Assembly: GCA_002785325.1 (NCBI GenBank)
Contig: PFMH01000010.1
Span: forward strand, 2,867-19,998
DNA length: 17,132 bases
Direction: 5' to 3'
Source of the DNA: a bacterium (Candidatus Howlettbacteria) CG_4_10_14_0_8_um_filter_40_9
Lineage (GTDB): Bacteria; Patescibacteriota; CPR2; UBA1875; GCA-2785325
Positions 6,719-14,025 of the stretch are shown piece by piece. The notes beneath the pieces are model-generated. The model was not told the DNA's origin, ran no database searches, and saw only the letters and a list, made by a program, of their open reading frames with translations. A program made the position numbers and the translations under genes. Each line of letters opens with the position of its first letter. Within the stretch, counting starts at the first letter, position 1.

Positions 6719-7609
6719 CTACTTATGCAACACAAACTCTTCCGCTACGTTGCCCAACTTTCTGGCATTCTTTTTTGAATATTTACCGGTAATAAGATTC
6801 CATTGAACCCTAAAAATAGCCTTAAATGAACTTATCGTATCTTTGATAGGGTTCACTTTTGTTCCCTCTGCGTCGTCATACCAATCTACTGGAACCTCTA
6901 TGGATCTAAGTTTATATTTTTGAGCGATCGCCCAAAACTCCGTATCAAACCCGAAGTCATATATTTGTTGTAAACCGGCTAAAAATTTTGCGACAGGCTT
7001 TCTATAGAGCTTAAAACCACAACGCTGGTCAACATAACTTTGGTTTAACAAAACAGCAAACATTAGATTCCCACCTCGGCTTATTAACTGCCTTAAGCGT
7101 CCCTGCTTGCCTGTTGCGGTGTAGTCTTTGGAATGCCCAAATATGATGACTTCAAAAACACTTTTCACACCTCTGAAAAGTGCCATAAAATAGCTCGACT
7201 GATACGGTCTAGGTTCTTTTATGTATCTCGAACCGGTAACGATATCATAGTCTTCGATGAATGGCAGCAGTTTATCCAGCTCAGTAACCTTGGTAGAGCT
7301 ATCAGCGTCCATAAACATAATATATTTGCCATCTGCGACAGCAAACCCGTCCATGACAGCCTCCCCTTTGCCCGTATCCTTTACTTTAAACTCAGGATTC
7401 GGCTCGGTAAATTCGAAATGTTCTATCTCCCCTGCGTATTTCTTTGCTATCTCTATAGACCTGTCAGTACTGTGATTGTCTGCAAGAATAACCTGAGTCT
7501 CAAAAGGCTTTGAGTCGGTGTACCTTTCGATTTCTTTGATGGTTCCTTCGAGCCTTTTTTCTTCGTTTCGAAACGGCACTATAATTGTGAGATATATTTC
7601 TTTAGACAT
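6719..7609 (-). CDS. GT2 glycosyltransferase, dolichyl-phosphate beta-glucosyltransferase/mannosyltransferase-like
   Basis: A 296-aa cytoplasmic, GT-A-fold enzyme that likely transfers a nucleotide-linked sugar to polyprenyl phosphate. Motifs in order: IIVPFRNEE (9-17), LADNHSTDRS (43-51), GKGEAVMDGF (80-89), the metal-binding MDADSST (100-106) and, near the end, YVDQRCGFKLYRK and FGFDTEFW, which together match the Alg5/DPG-synthase-like branch of GT2. No TM segment is apparent, so it should be soluble or peripheral. GGAGG lies 8 nt before ATG 7609. The setting, with three GT-C enzymes, GtrA and an EamA protein, supports a role in supplying lipid-linked sugar to them. Confidence 0.9.
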   Translation of the reverse strand: MSKEIYLTIIVPFRNEEKRLEGTIKEIERYTDSKPFETQVILADNHSTDRSIEIAKKYAGEIEHFEFTEPNPEFKVKDTGKGEAVMDGFAVADGKYIMFMDADSSTKVTELDKLLPFIEDYDIVTGSRYIKEPRPYQSSYFMALFRGVKSVFEVIIFGHSKDYTATGKQGRLRQLISRGGNLMFAVLLNQSYVDQRCGFKLYRKPVAKFLAGLQQIYDFGFDTEFWAIAQKYKLRSIEVPVDWYDDAEGTKVNPIKDTISSFKAIFRVQWNLITGKYSKKNARKLGNVAEEFVLHK

Positions 7610-7622
7610 TTACTAGCCCTCC

Positions 7623-7682
7623 GCTATCAGCTACTGGCTGTTAGAGTTATTTAATTTTTACCGATAGCTGATAACTGGTAGC
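7623..7682. repeat. imperfect inverted repeat in spacer (TAGCTGATAACTGG-type)
   Basis: Arm 7623-7644 and arm 7661-7682 are inverted copies matching at 14 of 22 positions, and every mismatch is a transition. The sequence is built from words such as CAGCTA and GCTGTTAG. It lies between two minus-strand glycosyltransferase genes. Confidence 0.5.
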
Positions 7683-7714
7683 TAACAGCTAGACTTATTA
7701 TACCAAAACTGCTT

Positions 7715-8989
7715 TTACTTAATCAAGGAAGTATTTTCACTGTATAAGTTCTTTACTTCTTTTGAGCCGGCCCATGCTACAAAATATTTTTTAAAATTGA
7801 AAGAAAAAGTCAGAAGAAAAAAGAAACTCACCAGTAGAACCATCGACATCCTGGCTTTTTTGTTCAGAGGAAATGTCGTAAACCATTCGCTCAAAAGATA
7901 GTCTAGTGTAACCGCCGTCAGTATATAGATCGCCGGTAAAATAACATATATCTTATCAAAAAAATTCGCTGAGAAAATAGCTGGAGTGGACATAATAAAT
8001 ATCCATGCCAACAAAAAGAAGTTCTTCCTGCTCCCCCAGTTTAAAAGAGCGTACGCTATACCTATCAGAAAAATCACACCTGTAAATGGATCCAAAAGCG
8101 GTGTATTCCCGAGATTGTGAAAGTTATTTGTAACGCCTTTCCCAAAAAAGGACCAGATAATATCCCCGAAGTTATATAGGCTGTCCCTTACCCCGATGAA
8201 ACTGTATTCACTAACAAAAGCATATGACCTCTCGAACAGGTTGTAAAAAAATGGTAAGGCGACCAAAAGAAACACATTTGAAACTACCGAAATCTCCTTT
8301 ATATAGACATTTAAAAACTTCTTGTTTTTAAAATAAAAATAAATAGCGGCTACTAGGAGAAGCAACGGAAGCATCAAAAAAGCAGAGCTCACATAAACGC
8401 TAAGTCCAAGAAAGATACCACTCAGAAAAACGAAAGATAATTTCTTACTTCTAAAGGCGTGACTTGCAAAATAAAATATAAGAAGGATAAAAAACGGCTG
8501 AAGTACTACCGGATCGATATTCCTGGAAATGGTGATGTGCCAGCTGGAAAAAGCGAGAAGAAGCCCGGCTATATAAGCGCTCTGCTTGTTAAACCATTCT
8601 TTTGTAAAAAGATAAGTAAGATATACTGTCCCTATCCCGACCAATGCGGAGAACGCTCGAAAATAATATACTTTTAGACCAAATGCTCTATAGATGAGGG
8701 AGTTTGCAAATATGTAAAGCCCGTTATTAAAATTTTTCCCTAACCATATCTTTTTTAGATCCCCAACTTCTTTAAATCTTCCGATAAATTCTAGCTCGTT
8801 TTTTGAAACTCCACCCGGAAGAAACTCAAGTTTGTATGTTCTAAGTATAATAGCGAATATCATTATTAGAAACAAAACGATAGAGTAGGGGTTTTCCTTC
8901 CAGATCGTTTTTAGGGGATCATAAGCAAAGAAAAAAGTTTTCTTTAACTGCTTAAATGTAAATAATGATAATTCTTTTGATTTGTTCAT
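7715..8989 (-). CDS. multi-pass membrane protein of the GT-C glycosyltransferase fold, possibly degenerate
   Basis: A 424-aa polytopic protein. The layout matches its neighbour at 4948-6525: a leading TM (IVLFLIMIFAIILRTYKLEFLP), a first loop, then RAFSALVGIGTVYLTYLFTKEWF and LLLAFSSWHITISR blocks, the counterparts of the neighbour's RAAGALAGVL and FSRIGFR. In the first loop, where the family has PPGLYPDE or similar, this protein has PGGVSKNE (residues 58-65), so the usual catalytic Asp appears as Asn64. It is shorter, ending soon after the last TM. It may be inactive, accept a different substrate, or have its true acidic residue elsewhere. No Shine-Dalgarno is seen; a repeat lies immediately upstream. 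Confidence 0.8.
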   Translation of the reverse strand: MNKSKELSLFTFKQLKKTFFFAYDPLKTIWKENPYSIVLFLIMIFAIILRTYKLEFLPGGVSKNELEFIGRFKEVGDLKKIWLGKNFNNGLYIFANSLIYRAFGLKVYYFRAFSALVGIGTVYLTYLFTKEWFNKQSAYIAGLLLAFSSWHITISRNIDPVVLQPFFILLIFYFASHAFRSKKLSFVFLSGIFLGLSVYVSSAFLMLPLLLLVAAIYFYFKNKKFLNVYIKEISVVSNVFLLVALPFFYNLFERSYAFVSEYSFIGVRDSLYNFGDIIWSFFGKGVTNNFHNLGNTPLLDPFTGVIFLIGIAYALLNWGSRKNFFLLAWIFIMSTPAIFSANFFDKIYVILPAIYILTAVTLDYLLSEWFTTFPLNKKARMSMVLLVSFFFLLTFSFNFKKYFVAWAGSKEVKNLYSENTSLIK

Positions 8990-8997
8990 AATTGTTT

Positions 8998-9044
8998 GGC
9001 GCCGCTAAACTATCGCGGTATATTACGCATAACAGACGTTAAAA
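8998..9044. repeat. dispersed GCGTC-GTT repeat, copy 2
   Basis: The plus strand reads GGCGCCGCTAAACTAT, then CGCGGTATATTACGCATAA, then CAGACGTTAAAA. The GCTAAACTA and AACAGACG blocks match 2563-2610 in order and orientation, with a longer middle. It fills the space between a TATAAT box (9053-9048, minus strand) and the start of the gene at 8989. Confidence 0.45.
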
Positions 9045-9127
9045 ATTATTATATGCGAATATTTGTTTAAAAATCGCCCTGCCACATTGACTTCACACAT
9101 ACGAATGTCGGCCAGGTAAATTCATTG

Positions 9128-9997
9128 TTACTTTATTATCAGGACTACTCCGGCAATCATTATAGCACAGGCGAGACTTTTTCGCAGTAGCGAATCGTCG
9201 TGAAATATCTCCCCGCCAACGACTGTAGCAAAAAAAGAAGAAAGTCTTTTGACAGCTATGACGATAGCGATAAATGCGGTCGGATACATAATGGCGCGAA
9301 AGTAAGAAAGATCGGCTGCTATATAGATGACTGTGGAGAGAAGTATCAGCCAACCCGCACTTTTAAACCCCCTTTTTAATCCTGCATATTTGTCAAAAAA
9401 GAGAAAAAGGTAGCCAAAGATAAAGACATCGATAAATATCCCTTGCCAAAAGTAGAAGTCTATTAGCCGCATGCTTTTTAAAAGATGTCTGTCTATGGTG
9501 GCAGCCACGGCCGCAAACAAAAGTCCTAAAAGGAGCATGTGAAGCTCTCTGTTTCCTTTAAACTCGCGAAATGGCTCTTTAAAATCTGAAAATCCGTCTT
9601 TAAGTTCCAAAAGATAGGTCCCCGCAACAGTTAGGGTAACGCCAGCTAACTGGACCGTCGCGAGTTTTTCACCAAGAAACAAATACCCAAAAGCTACAAG
9701 GATGATAGGGCTCAAGTTCATAAGCGGAGCATAGTCGGAAACTTTCATATGGCGAAGAGATCTATCGGCAAGATAAAAAAAGTTTACCGCGAAAAATGAC
9801 TTGAGAAAGAGAAGTCCATATTCTGTGGGGTTTAGAACTTTGATGAAAAAGCCCATCGGGATTATAAGAAAAAGAATGATGACCGACGATGCCGCCAAAA
9901 ACTCTATCGCGTGTTCCCGAGAAAGGATTTTTTTATTTATTATAGTATCCGTTCCGATAAGGACGGCCGATAAAAATGCAAAGTATATCCAATTCAT
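9128..9997 (-). CDS. EamA/DMT-superfamily membrane transporter
   Basis: A 289-aa protein with about ten TM helices arranged as two EamA repeats. The first repeat ends with the family's acidic motif and last helix (YLFLGEKLATVQLAGVTLTVAGTYLL); the second ends with VVGGEIFHDDSLLRKSLACAIMIAGVVLII. EamA proteins export metabolites or, as with ArnE/ArnF, move polyprenyl-phosphate-linked sugars. Its place between GtrA and the glycosyltransferases makes the second role attractive, but that is inference. No Shine-Dalgarno is seen before ATG 9997. A large imperfect hairpin separates it from gtrA upstream. Confidence 0.88.
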   Translation of the reverse strand: MNWIYFAFLSAVLIGTDTIINKKILSREHAIEFLAASSVIILFLIIPMGFFIKVLNPTEYGLLFLKSFFAVNFFYLADRSLRHMKVSDYAPLMNLSPIILVAFGYLFLGEKLATVQLAGVTLTVAGTYLLELKDGFSDFKEPFREFKGNRELHMLLLGLLFAAVAATIDRHLLKSMRLIDFYFWQGIFIDVFIFGYLFLFFDKYAGLKRGFKSAGWLILLSTVIYIAADLSYFRAIMYPTAFIAIVIAVKRLSSFFATVVGGEIFHDDSLLRKSLACAIMIAGVVLIIK

Positions 9998-10000
9998 AAT

Positions 10001-10095
10001 TTAGCTATTAGCTGTTCGCTTTCAGCCATTAGGAAAAGATTTTAAGATTACTTTATCAAAATCCTAACGGCTAATCGCTAATAGCCAAAAGCTAA
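10001..10095. repeat. 33-bp imperfect inverted repeat between gtrA and the EamA gene
   Basis: Arms 10001-10033 and 10063-10095 match at 25 of 33 positions around a 29-nt loop; two mismatches become G-U pairs in the minus-strand transcript. The right arm includes the gtrA stop codon (10092-10094). It could be an RNA-processing or stability hairpin; it lacks a U-tract. Confidence 0.6.
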
Positions 10096-10583
10096 CTCTT
10101 AAATGTCCACTTTCTGTAGGCGATGAAGTTCCAGATCATTGAGAATGCTATTGACCAAGCTTTCGCCCAGTTTAGGAGTACGAATGATTCCTTAAATATC
10201 GAACTAAGTCCTATAAGCTTTACGATCGAAAAAGCAAAAGTTCCCGACCATGTCCACATGGTATACAGAAAATAAAAAACAGCGGTGTTTATCGCCATGC
10301 CGGCTAAACTCAAAACTACAAAAATACCAAACTGTTGGGCTACATGTTCCTTCTCTTTGTCTTTGAATGTCCAATATTTATTTAGGATATAGCTGTTTAT
10401 GATAGCGACCGAAACACCGACGATATTGCTAATGACCGGATTGAAACCGAGCATTAACACCATCACATTGACGATCCCAATATCGATGATTGTGTTCAAA
10501 ACTCCTACTACCGCAAACTTTGGGATCTGTCTTGAAAGTTTTTGTCCTCCTGCGTTTATTATTTGTGCTGTGGCTTCTGCCAT
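10092..10583 (-). CDS. GtrA-family membrane protein (putative polyprenyl-phosphate-sugar flippase)
   Basis: A 163-aa protein with four TM helices and the GtrA pattern: PKFAVVGVLNTIIDIGIVNVM in helix 1, NSYILNKYWTFKD after helix 2, and the closing WNFIAYRKWTFKS. GtrA-type proteins are thought to flip lipid-linked sugars across the inner membrane (Shigella phage GtrA is the model). The start at 10583 is well fixed by AAAGGAGG 4 nt upstream, and a consensus promoter lies at 10630-10658. It heads the glycan block and is likely transcribed separately from dnaB. Confidence 0.93.
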   Translation of the reverse strand: MAEATAQIINAGGQKLSRQIPKFAVVGVLNTIIDIGIVNVMVLMLGFNPVISNIVGVSVAIINSYILNKYWTFKDKEKEHVAQQFGIFVVLSLAGMAINTAVFYFLYTMWTWSGTFAFSIVKLIGLSSIFKESFVLLNWAKAWSIAFSMIWNFIAYRKWTFKS

Positions 10584-10629
10584 ATACCCTCCTTTAGTAG
10601 CTCAAAGAGCCGTTAATTAATCTATATTT

Positions 10630-10658
10630 ATTATAGTAAAGAATAAGAGCTTTGTAAA
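10630..10658 (-). promoter_or_regulatory. consensus sigma-70 promoter for gtrA
   Basis: On the minus strand, TTTACA (10658-10653), exactly 17 nt, TATAAT (10635-10630). The predicted start is near 10623, with a leader of about 40 nt ending in a strong Shine-Dalgarno. It begins only 24 nt after the dnaB stop codon. Confidence 0.75.
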
Positions 10659-10681
10659 ATTTTATTGAGCTTCTGTACAAT

Positions 10682-12031
10682 CTAGGATTCTCTCTTTTTG
10701 TCCAAATTCCTAAACTGCATTCTTTCCGGCTGGAAGTAAAGTTCTACGGATCCTATCGGACCGTTTCTATGTTTTCGGACTAGTATATCGGCTATGTTTT
10801 TTCTTTCCGTATCAGGATCGTAGTAATCCTCTCTGTAAATCATAAGTACTACATCGGCGTCTTGTTCTATGGACCCCGATTCGCGAAGGTCAGACAACAT
10901 TGGTATCTTCGAGGGTCTTGACTCCAGCGCTCTGGAAAGCTGTGAAAGCGCTATGATAGGGACATTCAGTTCTCTCGCTAGGCCTTTCAATGCTCTCGAT
11001 ATCTCTGAGATTTCTTGGACCCTGTTTTCCTGTCCTCTGCTATGCATTAATTGGAGGTAGTCGACTATGATAAGCCCAAGCCCATGCTCTGACTGAAGCC
11101 GTCTCGCCTTTGTCTTCATCTCGAGAACGTTTATGGCTGCGGTATCGTCCAAAAATATAGGTGATTCTGAAAGCCTTGCCATAGCCTCGCCGATCTTTGG
11201 GAAGTCGTCATCGGAGAGATTGCCCGTTCTTAGTTTCCATCCGTCTATCCCCGCTTCAGCGCTAAGGAGCCTGTCTCCCAACTGATCCTTTGACATCTCA
11301 AGTGAAAATACGGCAACCGGAATGCCCTCGTTTGTAGCTACATTTTGAGCAATATTTAAAGCAAGCGATGACTTCCCCGAGGATGGTCTCCCGGCGATAA
11401 TGATAAGATCGGAGTTTTGCAAACCGGCAAGAATATTGTCCAAAGCTCCAAATCCCGTCGGTGCACCCCTAAGTTTGTCTTTGTTTTTATGAAGATCATC
11501 CAGTCTTTCAAAGCTTTCTTCGAGGATATTTTTGAGCTCAACAAAATTTTCCCTAGTATGTTTTTTAGATACTTGGAAAATCACTTGTTCCGCTTTATCA
11601 AGCACTGTAGCCACATCTTCGCTCCCCTCATAACAAAGAGCCTCTATATCGTTTGCCGCCCCAATGAGCCGTGAAAGAACCGATTTATCAGAAACTATTT
11701 TTGAATAATTAACGACATGCGCCGCTGAAGGAACTGAGTTCGCCAGACTTGCGAGATAGCTTGCTCCGCCGACTTTATCCATGGATTTTTCGGCTTCCAG
11801 TTTATTTGAAAGAGTAACGAGATCGATAGGATCTCCTTTCTCATACAGTTCCAACATCGCCTTGAAGATGACTCCGTGGGAATTTTTATAAAAATCATCA
11901 GGCCGAATCATGTCCGCCACTTTCAAAATCGCGTCCTTATCCAAAAGGATAGACCCGAGTACCGAAACTTCCGCTTCGAGGTTTTGAGGCGGTATAACTC
12001 CTGATTGTTCTAAAAGCTTATCTTTATCCAT
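10682..12031 (-). CDS. dnaB: replicative DNA helicase DnaB
   Basis: The hexameric 5'-3' helicase of the replication fork. The 449-aa protein has the N-terminal DnaB domain (PPQNLEAEVSVLGSILLDKD... to about residue 115), a linker, and the RecA-like C-terminal domain. Walker A is GRPSSGKSS at about 214-222, the H2-type VFSLEMSKDQL follows, Walker B is LGLIIVDYLQLM, and H4 includes ALSQLSRALESR and LRESGSIEQDADVV. An Arg-rich end (RKHRNGPIGSVELYF) matches the arginine-finger region. No intein is present. It ends with TAG. No Shine-Dalgarno directly precedes ATG 12031; a hairpin with a strong Shine-Dalgarno-like sequence lies 30 nt upstream. dnaX is the next gene upstream. Confidence 0.97.
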   Translation of the reverse strand: MDKDKLLEQSGVIPPQNLEAEVSVLGSILLDKDAILKVADMIRPDDFYKNSHGVIFKAMLELYEKGDPIDLVTLSNKLEAEKSMDKVGGASYLASLANSVPSAAHVVNYSKIVSDKSVLSRLIGAANDIEALCYEGSEDVATVLDKAEQVIFQVSKKHTRENFVELKNILEESFERLDDLHKNKDKLRGAPTGFGALDNILAGLQNSDLIIIAGRPSSGKSSLALNIAQNVATNEGIPVAVFSLEMSKDQLGDRLLSAEAGIDGWKLRTGNLSDDDFPKIGEAMARLSESPIFLDDTAAINVLEMKTKARRLQSEHGLGLIIVDYLQLMHSRGQENRVQEISEISRALKGLARELNVPIIALSQLSRALESRPSKIPMLSDLRESGSIEQDADVVLMIYREDYYDPDTERKNIADILVRKHRNGPIGSVELYFQPERMQFRNLDKKRES

Positions 12032-12062
12032 AACTATTATTTATATAATAAAAAGGGCACAT
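12024..12062 (-). CDS. possible 12-codon leader ORF overlapping the dnaB start
   Basis: The frame ATG 12062 to TAA 12024 encodes MCPFYYINNSYG. AGGAGG sits only 2-3 nt before this ATG, closer than usual. The stop overlaps the first codons of dnaB (TATGGATAA), a layout that would allow coupled translation, and dnaB lacks its own Shine-Dalgarno. It could equally be chance. Confidence 0.25.
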   Translation of the reverse strand: MCPFYYINNSYG

Positions 12063-12067
12063 GCCCT
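12050..12067 (-). terminator. hairpin plus U-tract between dnaX and dnaB
   Basis: In the minus-strand transcript, AGGGC, loop AUGU and GCCCU are followed by UUUU and an AU-rich run. It looks like a short intrinsic terminator or attenuator. Part of the GGAGGG motif lies in the 5' stem. Confidence 0.55.
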
Positions 12068-12087
12068 CCTTCTTTTTTTAAGTTATT

Positions 12088-12142
12088 GGTTAAGAGTTAA
12101 GAGCATAAGAGTCTTTTATCTTTTAACTTTTTTCTTTTAACC
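12088..12142. repeat. imperfect inverted repeat, GGTTAAGAGTTAAGAG / CTTTTAACC type
   Basis: The ends GGTTAAGAG (from 12088) and CTTTTAACC (to 12142) pair, with looser pairing inside. It lies directly behind the dnaX stop codon. It is the same kind of spacer sequence as 7623-7682 and 10001-10095. Confidence 0.4.
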
Positions 12143-12153
12143 ATTAACTCGAT

Positions 12154-13884
12154 TTATTCTACTATTTCTCCTCCAAATATATCAAGCGCGGTATCTATGG
12201 CTTTTATATCCTCGTTTTTTTCTACGTCTTCTTTCTTAGCTTCACTGCCTTGTTTCAATATACATTTTAGCTTGTAAGGTTTATTGTAAACCATTTCCAG
12301 TATTTCTTCTACAACTTTTTTATTTTTGAAGTCTTCAACCCGTTCTTTATGAAATCGATAAGGAAAAGACATCACAATCTCTTCTTTTCCAAATACGGGC
12401 TCAGTTACTCTGACAAATGCGTGCAGTGAAGGATTTTTCGCCTTTATCTCCATCAAGAATTCTGCCCAAAGTTGCCCTTCCTCTCCTTCGATAGAAACCG
12501 GATTATCAGGACTACTGATTTTCGCTGATGATTTTTCGGCGACACTAATCTGCGCAGAGCTTAACTCACTCGTCATTCTGGCTTGTCCAGAATCATCCCA
12601 TTTTTCATCTTTACCTTTAATCTCTAACGTGTCTTCGCTAGCATCTATTTCGTCAGGACTGGTGCCGGGATCTTCTTTACCATTCCTGTCGTTCTCGTGA
12701 AAACGGGAATCTAGTCCATTTATACTATCAGTCTGGATTCCTGCCTCCGCAGGAATGACACGACTAGATTGATCCGGCCTTTCATTCGCTTCTCTATCGA
12801 TTACCGGAGTGTCTGCTTCCGTGACCTTAACGACAGCCAATTCCAGCGGAAGCTGTGGCAAAGATGTACCGCGGAAAAGATTATTGAATTTCAATATAAG
12901 CTCGATAAGTTCCAATATTTTTTCATTTGAGATAACTTGTGACAGCTCTTTCATCTTCAAAACATGTTCTTTTGCTAACTCCGCGTTTTCAGTATTTATC
13001 ACCTTTATAAGAAGAAGTTTTCTTAAAAATTCTACTAAGTTTTTGCTGAATTGGCCCATATCGTAACCGTTCTCTGCCAGATGATTGATAAGAACAATCG
13101 CGCTCTTTGCATCTCCGGACTCGATATGTAAAACGAGTTCTTCTAGAGTTTTATAGTCGGTCATTCCGAGAATGTCTCTAACATCATCTACAGTTATCTT
13201 GTTTTTAAAGGAAGATATCTGATCCAAAGAAGATATGGCATCGCGAAACCCGCCTTCGCTAGCTTCAGCTATCACATTCAAGGCTTCGTCGGCGATATCA
13301 ATATTTTCCTCTTTTGCGATGTACTGAAGCTGTTTTACAAGGTCTTTGATGTTTATTCTTTTAAAATCAAATCTCTGACAGCGGGATATAATGGTTTGCG
13401 GAACCTTATGTATCTCGGTCGTAGCTAGGACAAATACAGCGTGAGACGGCGGTTCTTCTAGAGTCTTTAAGAGCGCGTTGAAAGCTTCTTTTGTAAGCAT
13501 GTGGACTTCGTCGATAATAAATACTTTGTAGTCCAGATTGGTTGGCGTAAACTTCACTTTTTCTCTAAGATCTCGGATCTCGTCTATCCCTCTGTTTGAG
13601 GCAGCGTCGATCTCGATAGTATCAATCTCTCTGCCTTCTGATATGGATTTGCATGAAACGCAAGCATCGCATGGATCTCCATCTTTATGCTTCTTGCAGT
13701 TTATCGCCTTCGCCAGTATCCTAGCAACCGTAGTTTTCCCAACGCCTCTTGGACCGGTAAAAAGGTATGCATGAGAAAAAGACTTGCCTTTTACGGCATT
13801 CTTAAGCGTTGTAGAAACATGATCTTGCCCCAAAAGATCTTTAAAGTTCCCCGGCCTGTATTTGCGATAAAGAGCAAGTTTCAT
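12154..13884 (-). CDS. dnaX: DNA polymerase III subunit gamma/tau
   Basis: The clamp-loader ATPase. Of 576 aa, the first ~350 are canonical: YRKYRPGNFKDLLGQ (6-20), Walker A GPRGVGKTT (44-52), a four-Cys zinc module (C63, C72, C75, C78), Walker B/DEVH (125-128) in FIIDEVHML, sensor 1 LATTEIHK and the SRC motif (167-169). Domain III follows to about residue 355. The linker of about 360-470 is unlike its neighbours: residues 374-399 (VIPAEAGIQ ... LDSRFHENDR) and 430-437 (DSGQARMT) are translations of palindromic repeats. A C-terminal domain (LWAEFLMEIKAKNPSLHAF...) and an acidic tail close the protein. No Shine-Dalgarno is seen before ATG 13884. ybaB is not adjacent, unlike the common order. 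Confidence 0.96.
   Translation of the reverse strand: MKLALYRKYRPGNFKDLLGQDHVSTTLKNAVKGKSFSHAYLFTGPRGVGKTTVARILAKAINCKKHKDGDPCDACVSCKSISEGREIDTIEIDAASNRGIDEIRDLREKVKFTPTNLDYKVFIIDEVHMLTKEAFNALLKTLEEPPSHAVFVLATTEIHKVPQTIISRCQRFDFKRINIKDLVKQLQYIAKEENIDIADEALNVIAEASEGGFRDAISSLDQISSFKNKITVDDVRDILGMTDYKTLEELVLHIESGDAKSAIVLINHLAENGYDMGQFSKNLVEFLRKLLLIKVINTENAELAKEHVLKMKELSQVISNEKILELIELILKFNNLFRGTSLPQLPLELAVVKVTEADTPVIDREANERPDQSSRVIPAEAGIQTDSINGLDSRFHENDRNGKEDPGTSPDEIDASEDTLEIKGKDEKWDDSGQARMTSELSSAQISVAEKSSAKISSPDNPVSIEGEEGQLWAEFLMEIKAKNPSLHAFVRVTEPVFGKEEIVMSFPYRFHKERVEDFKNKKVVEEILEMVYNKPYKLKCILKQGSEAKKEDVEKNEDIKAIDTALDIFGGEIVE
12572..12594. repeat. 23-bp palindrome inside dnaX (DSGQARMT copy)
   Basis: GTCATTCTGG, a short loop and CCAGAATC; identical at all 23 positions to 3498-3520 in the GT-C gene and read in the same codon phase. 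One mismatch from 1151-1173 and one from 16447-16469 (both inverted). Confidence 0.85.
12686..12762. repeat. pair of head-to-head palindromic repeats inside dnaX
   Basis: The left unit is GTCGTTCTCGTGAAAACGGG followed by AATCTAG. The right unit, in reverse orientation, is TCTGGATTCCTGCCTCCGC followed by AGGAATGAC. Each has its own hairpin, and the outer ends GTCGTTC and GAATGAC pair to make one composite palindrome. In-frame translation gives VIPAEAGIQ and LDSRFHENDR, peptide signatures known from palindromic repeats of this type in other bacteria. Confidence 0.85.
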
Positions 13885-13958
13885 GTCTTACTAATTACAA
13901 ATTTTTAATACAAATTTACGAATATTATAAATGCTTACAAATTTCAAATCCGTTCTCG

Positions 13959-14000
13959 TGCGTCAGTTTTGCGTACAAGTTTCGCGTCAGTTTTGCGCCG
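13959..14000. repeat. dispersed GCGTC-GTT repeat, copy 3, with internal tandem
   Basis: CGTCAGTTTTGCG occurs twice (13961-13973 and 13985-13997), 24 bp apart. The minus strand of this element aligns with the plus strand of 2563-2610. It lies in the predicted dnaX leader. The stretch 13885-13958 is AT-rich and contains a second possible -10 (ATTATA at 13924-13929). Confidence 0.65.
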
Positions 14001-14012
14001 AAATACTAAATC

Positions 14013-14021
14013 ATTATAGCA
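14013..14021 (-). promoter_or_regulatory. extended -10 promoter for dnaX
   Basis: The minus strand reads TGCTATAAT (TGnTATAAT). No good -35 is seen; the upstream side is occupied by the U-tract of the terminator at 14026-14060. The predicted leader of about 120 nt contains repeat copy 3. Confidence 0.5.
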
Positions 14022-14025
14022 CAAC

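Noticed and set aside
7133..7513. 126-aa plus-strand frame
   Set aside because: Antisense to the well-supported GT2 gene, without ribosome site or family motifs.
9093..9353. 86-aa minus-strand frame
   Set aside because: It overlaps the EamA gene in another frame, has Arg/Ser/Phe-rich random-looking composition and no start signals.
12214..12222. Run of seven A on the dnaX coding strand giving an A AAA AAC slippery heptamer, possibly a programmed frameshift making a gamma-like form
   Set aside because: It lies at the very end of the gene, about 20 codons before the stop, so a shift would not make a gamma-type truncation; no A AAA AAG site or supporting stem was seen in the linker.
13959..14000. 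CRISPR-like repeat array
   Set aside because: Only two 13-bp units 24 bp apart, no regular spacers and no cas genes in the window.
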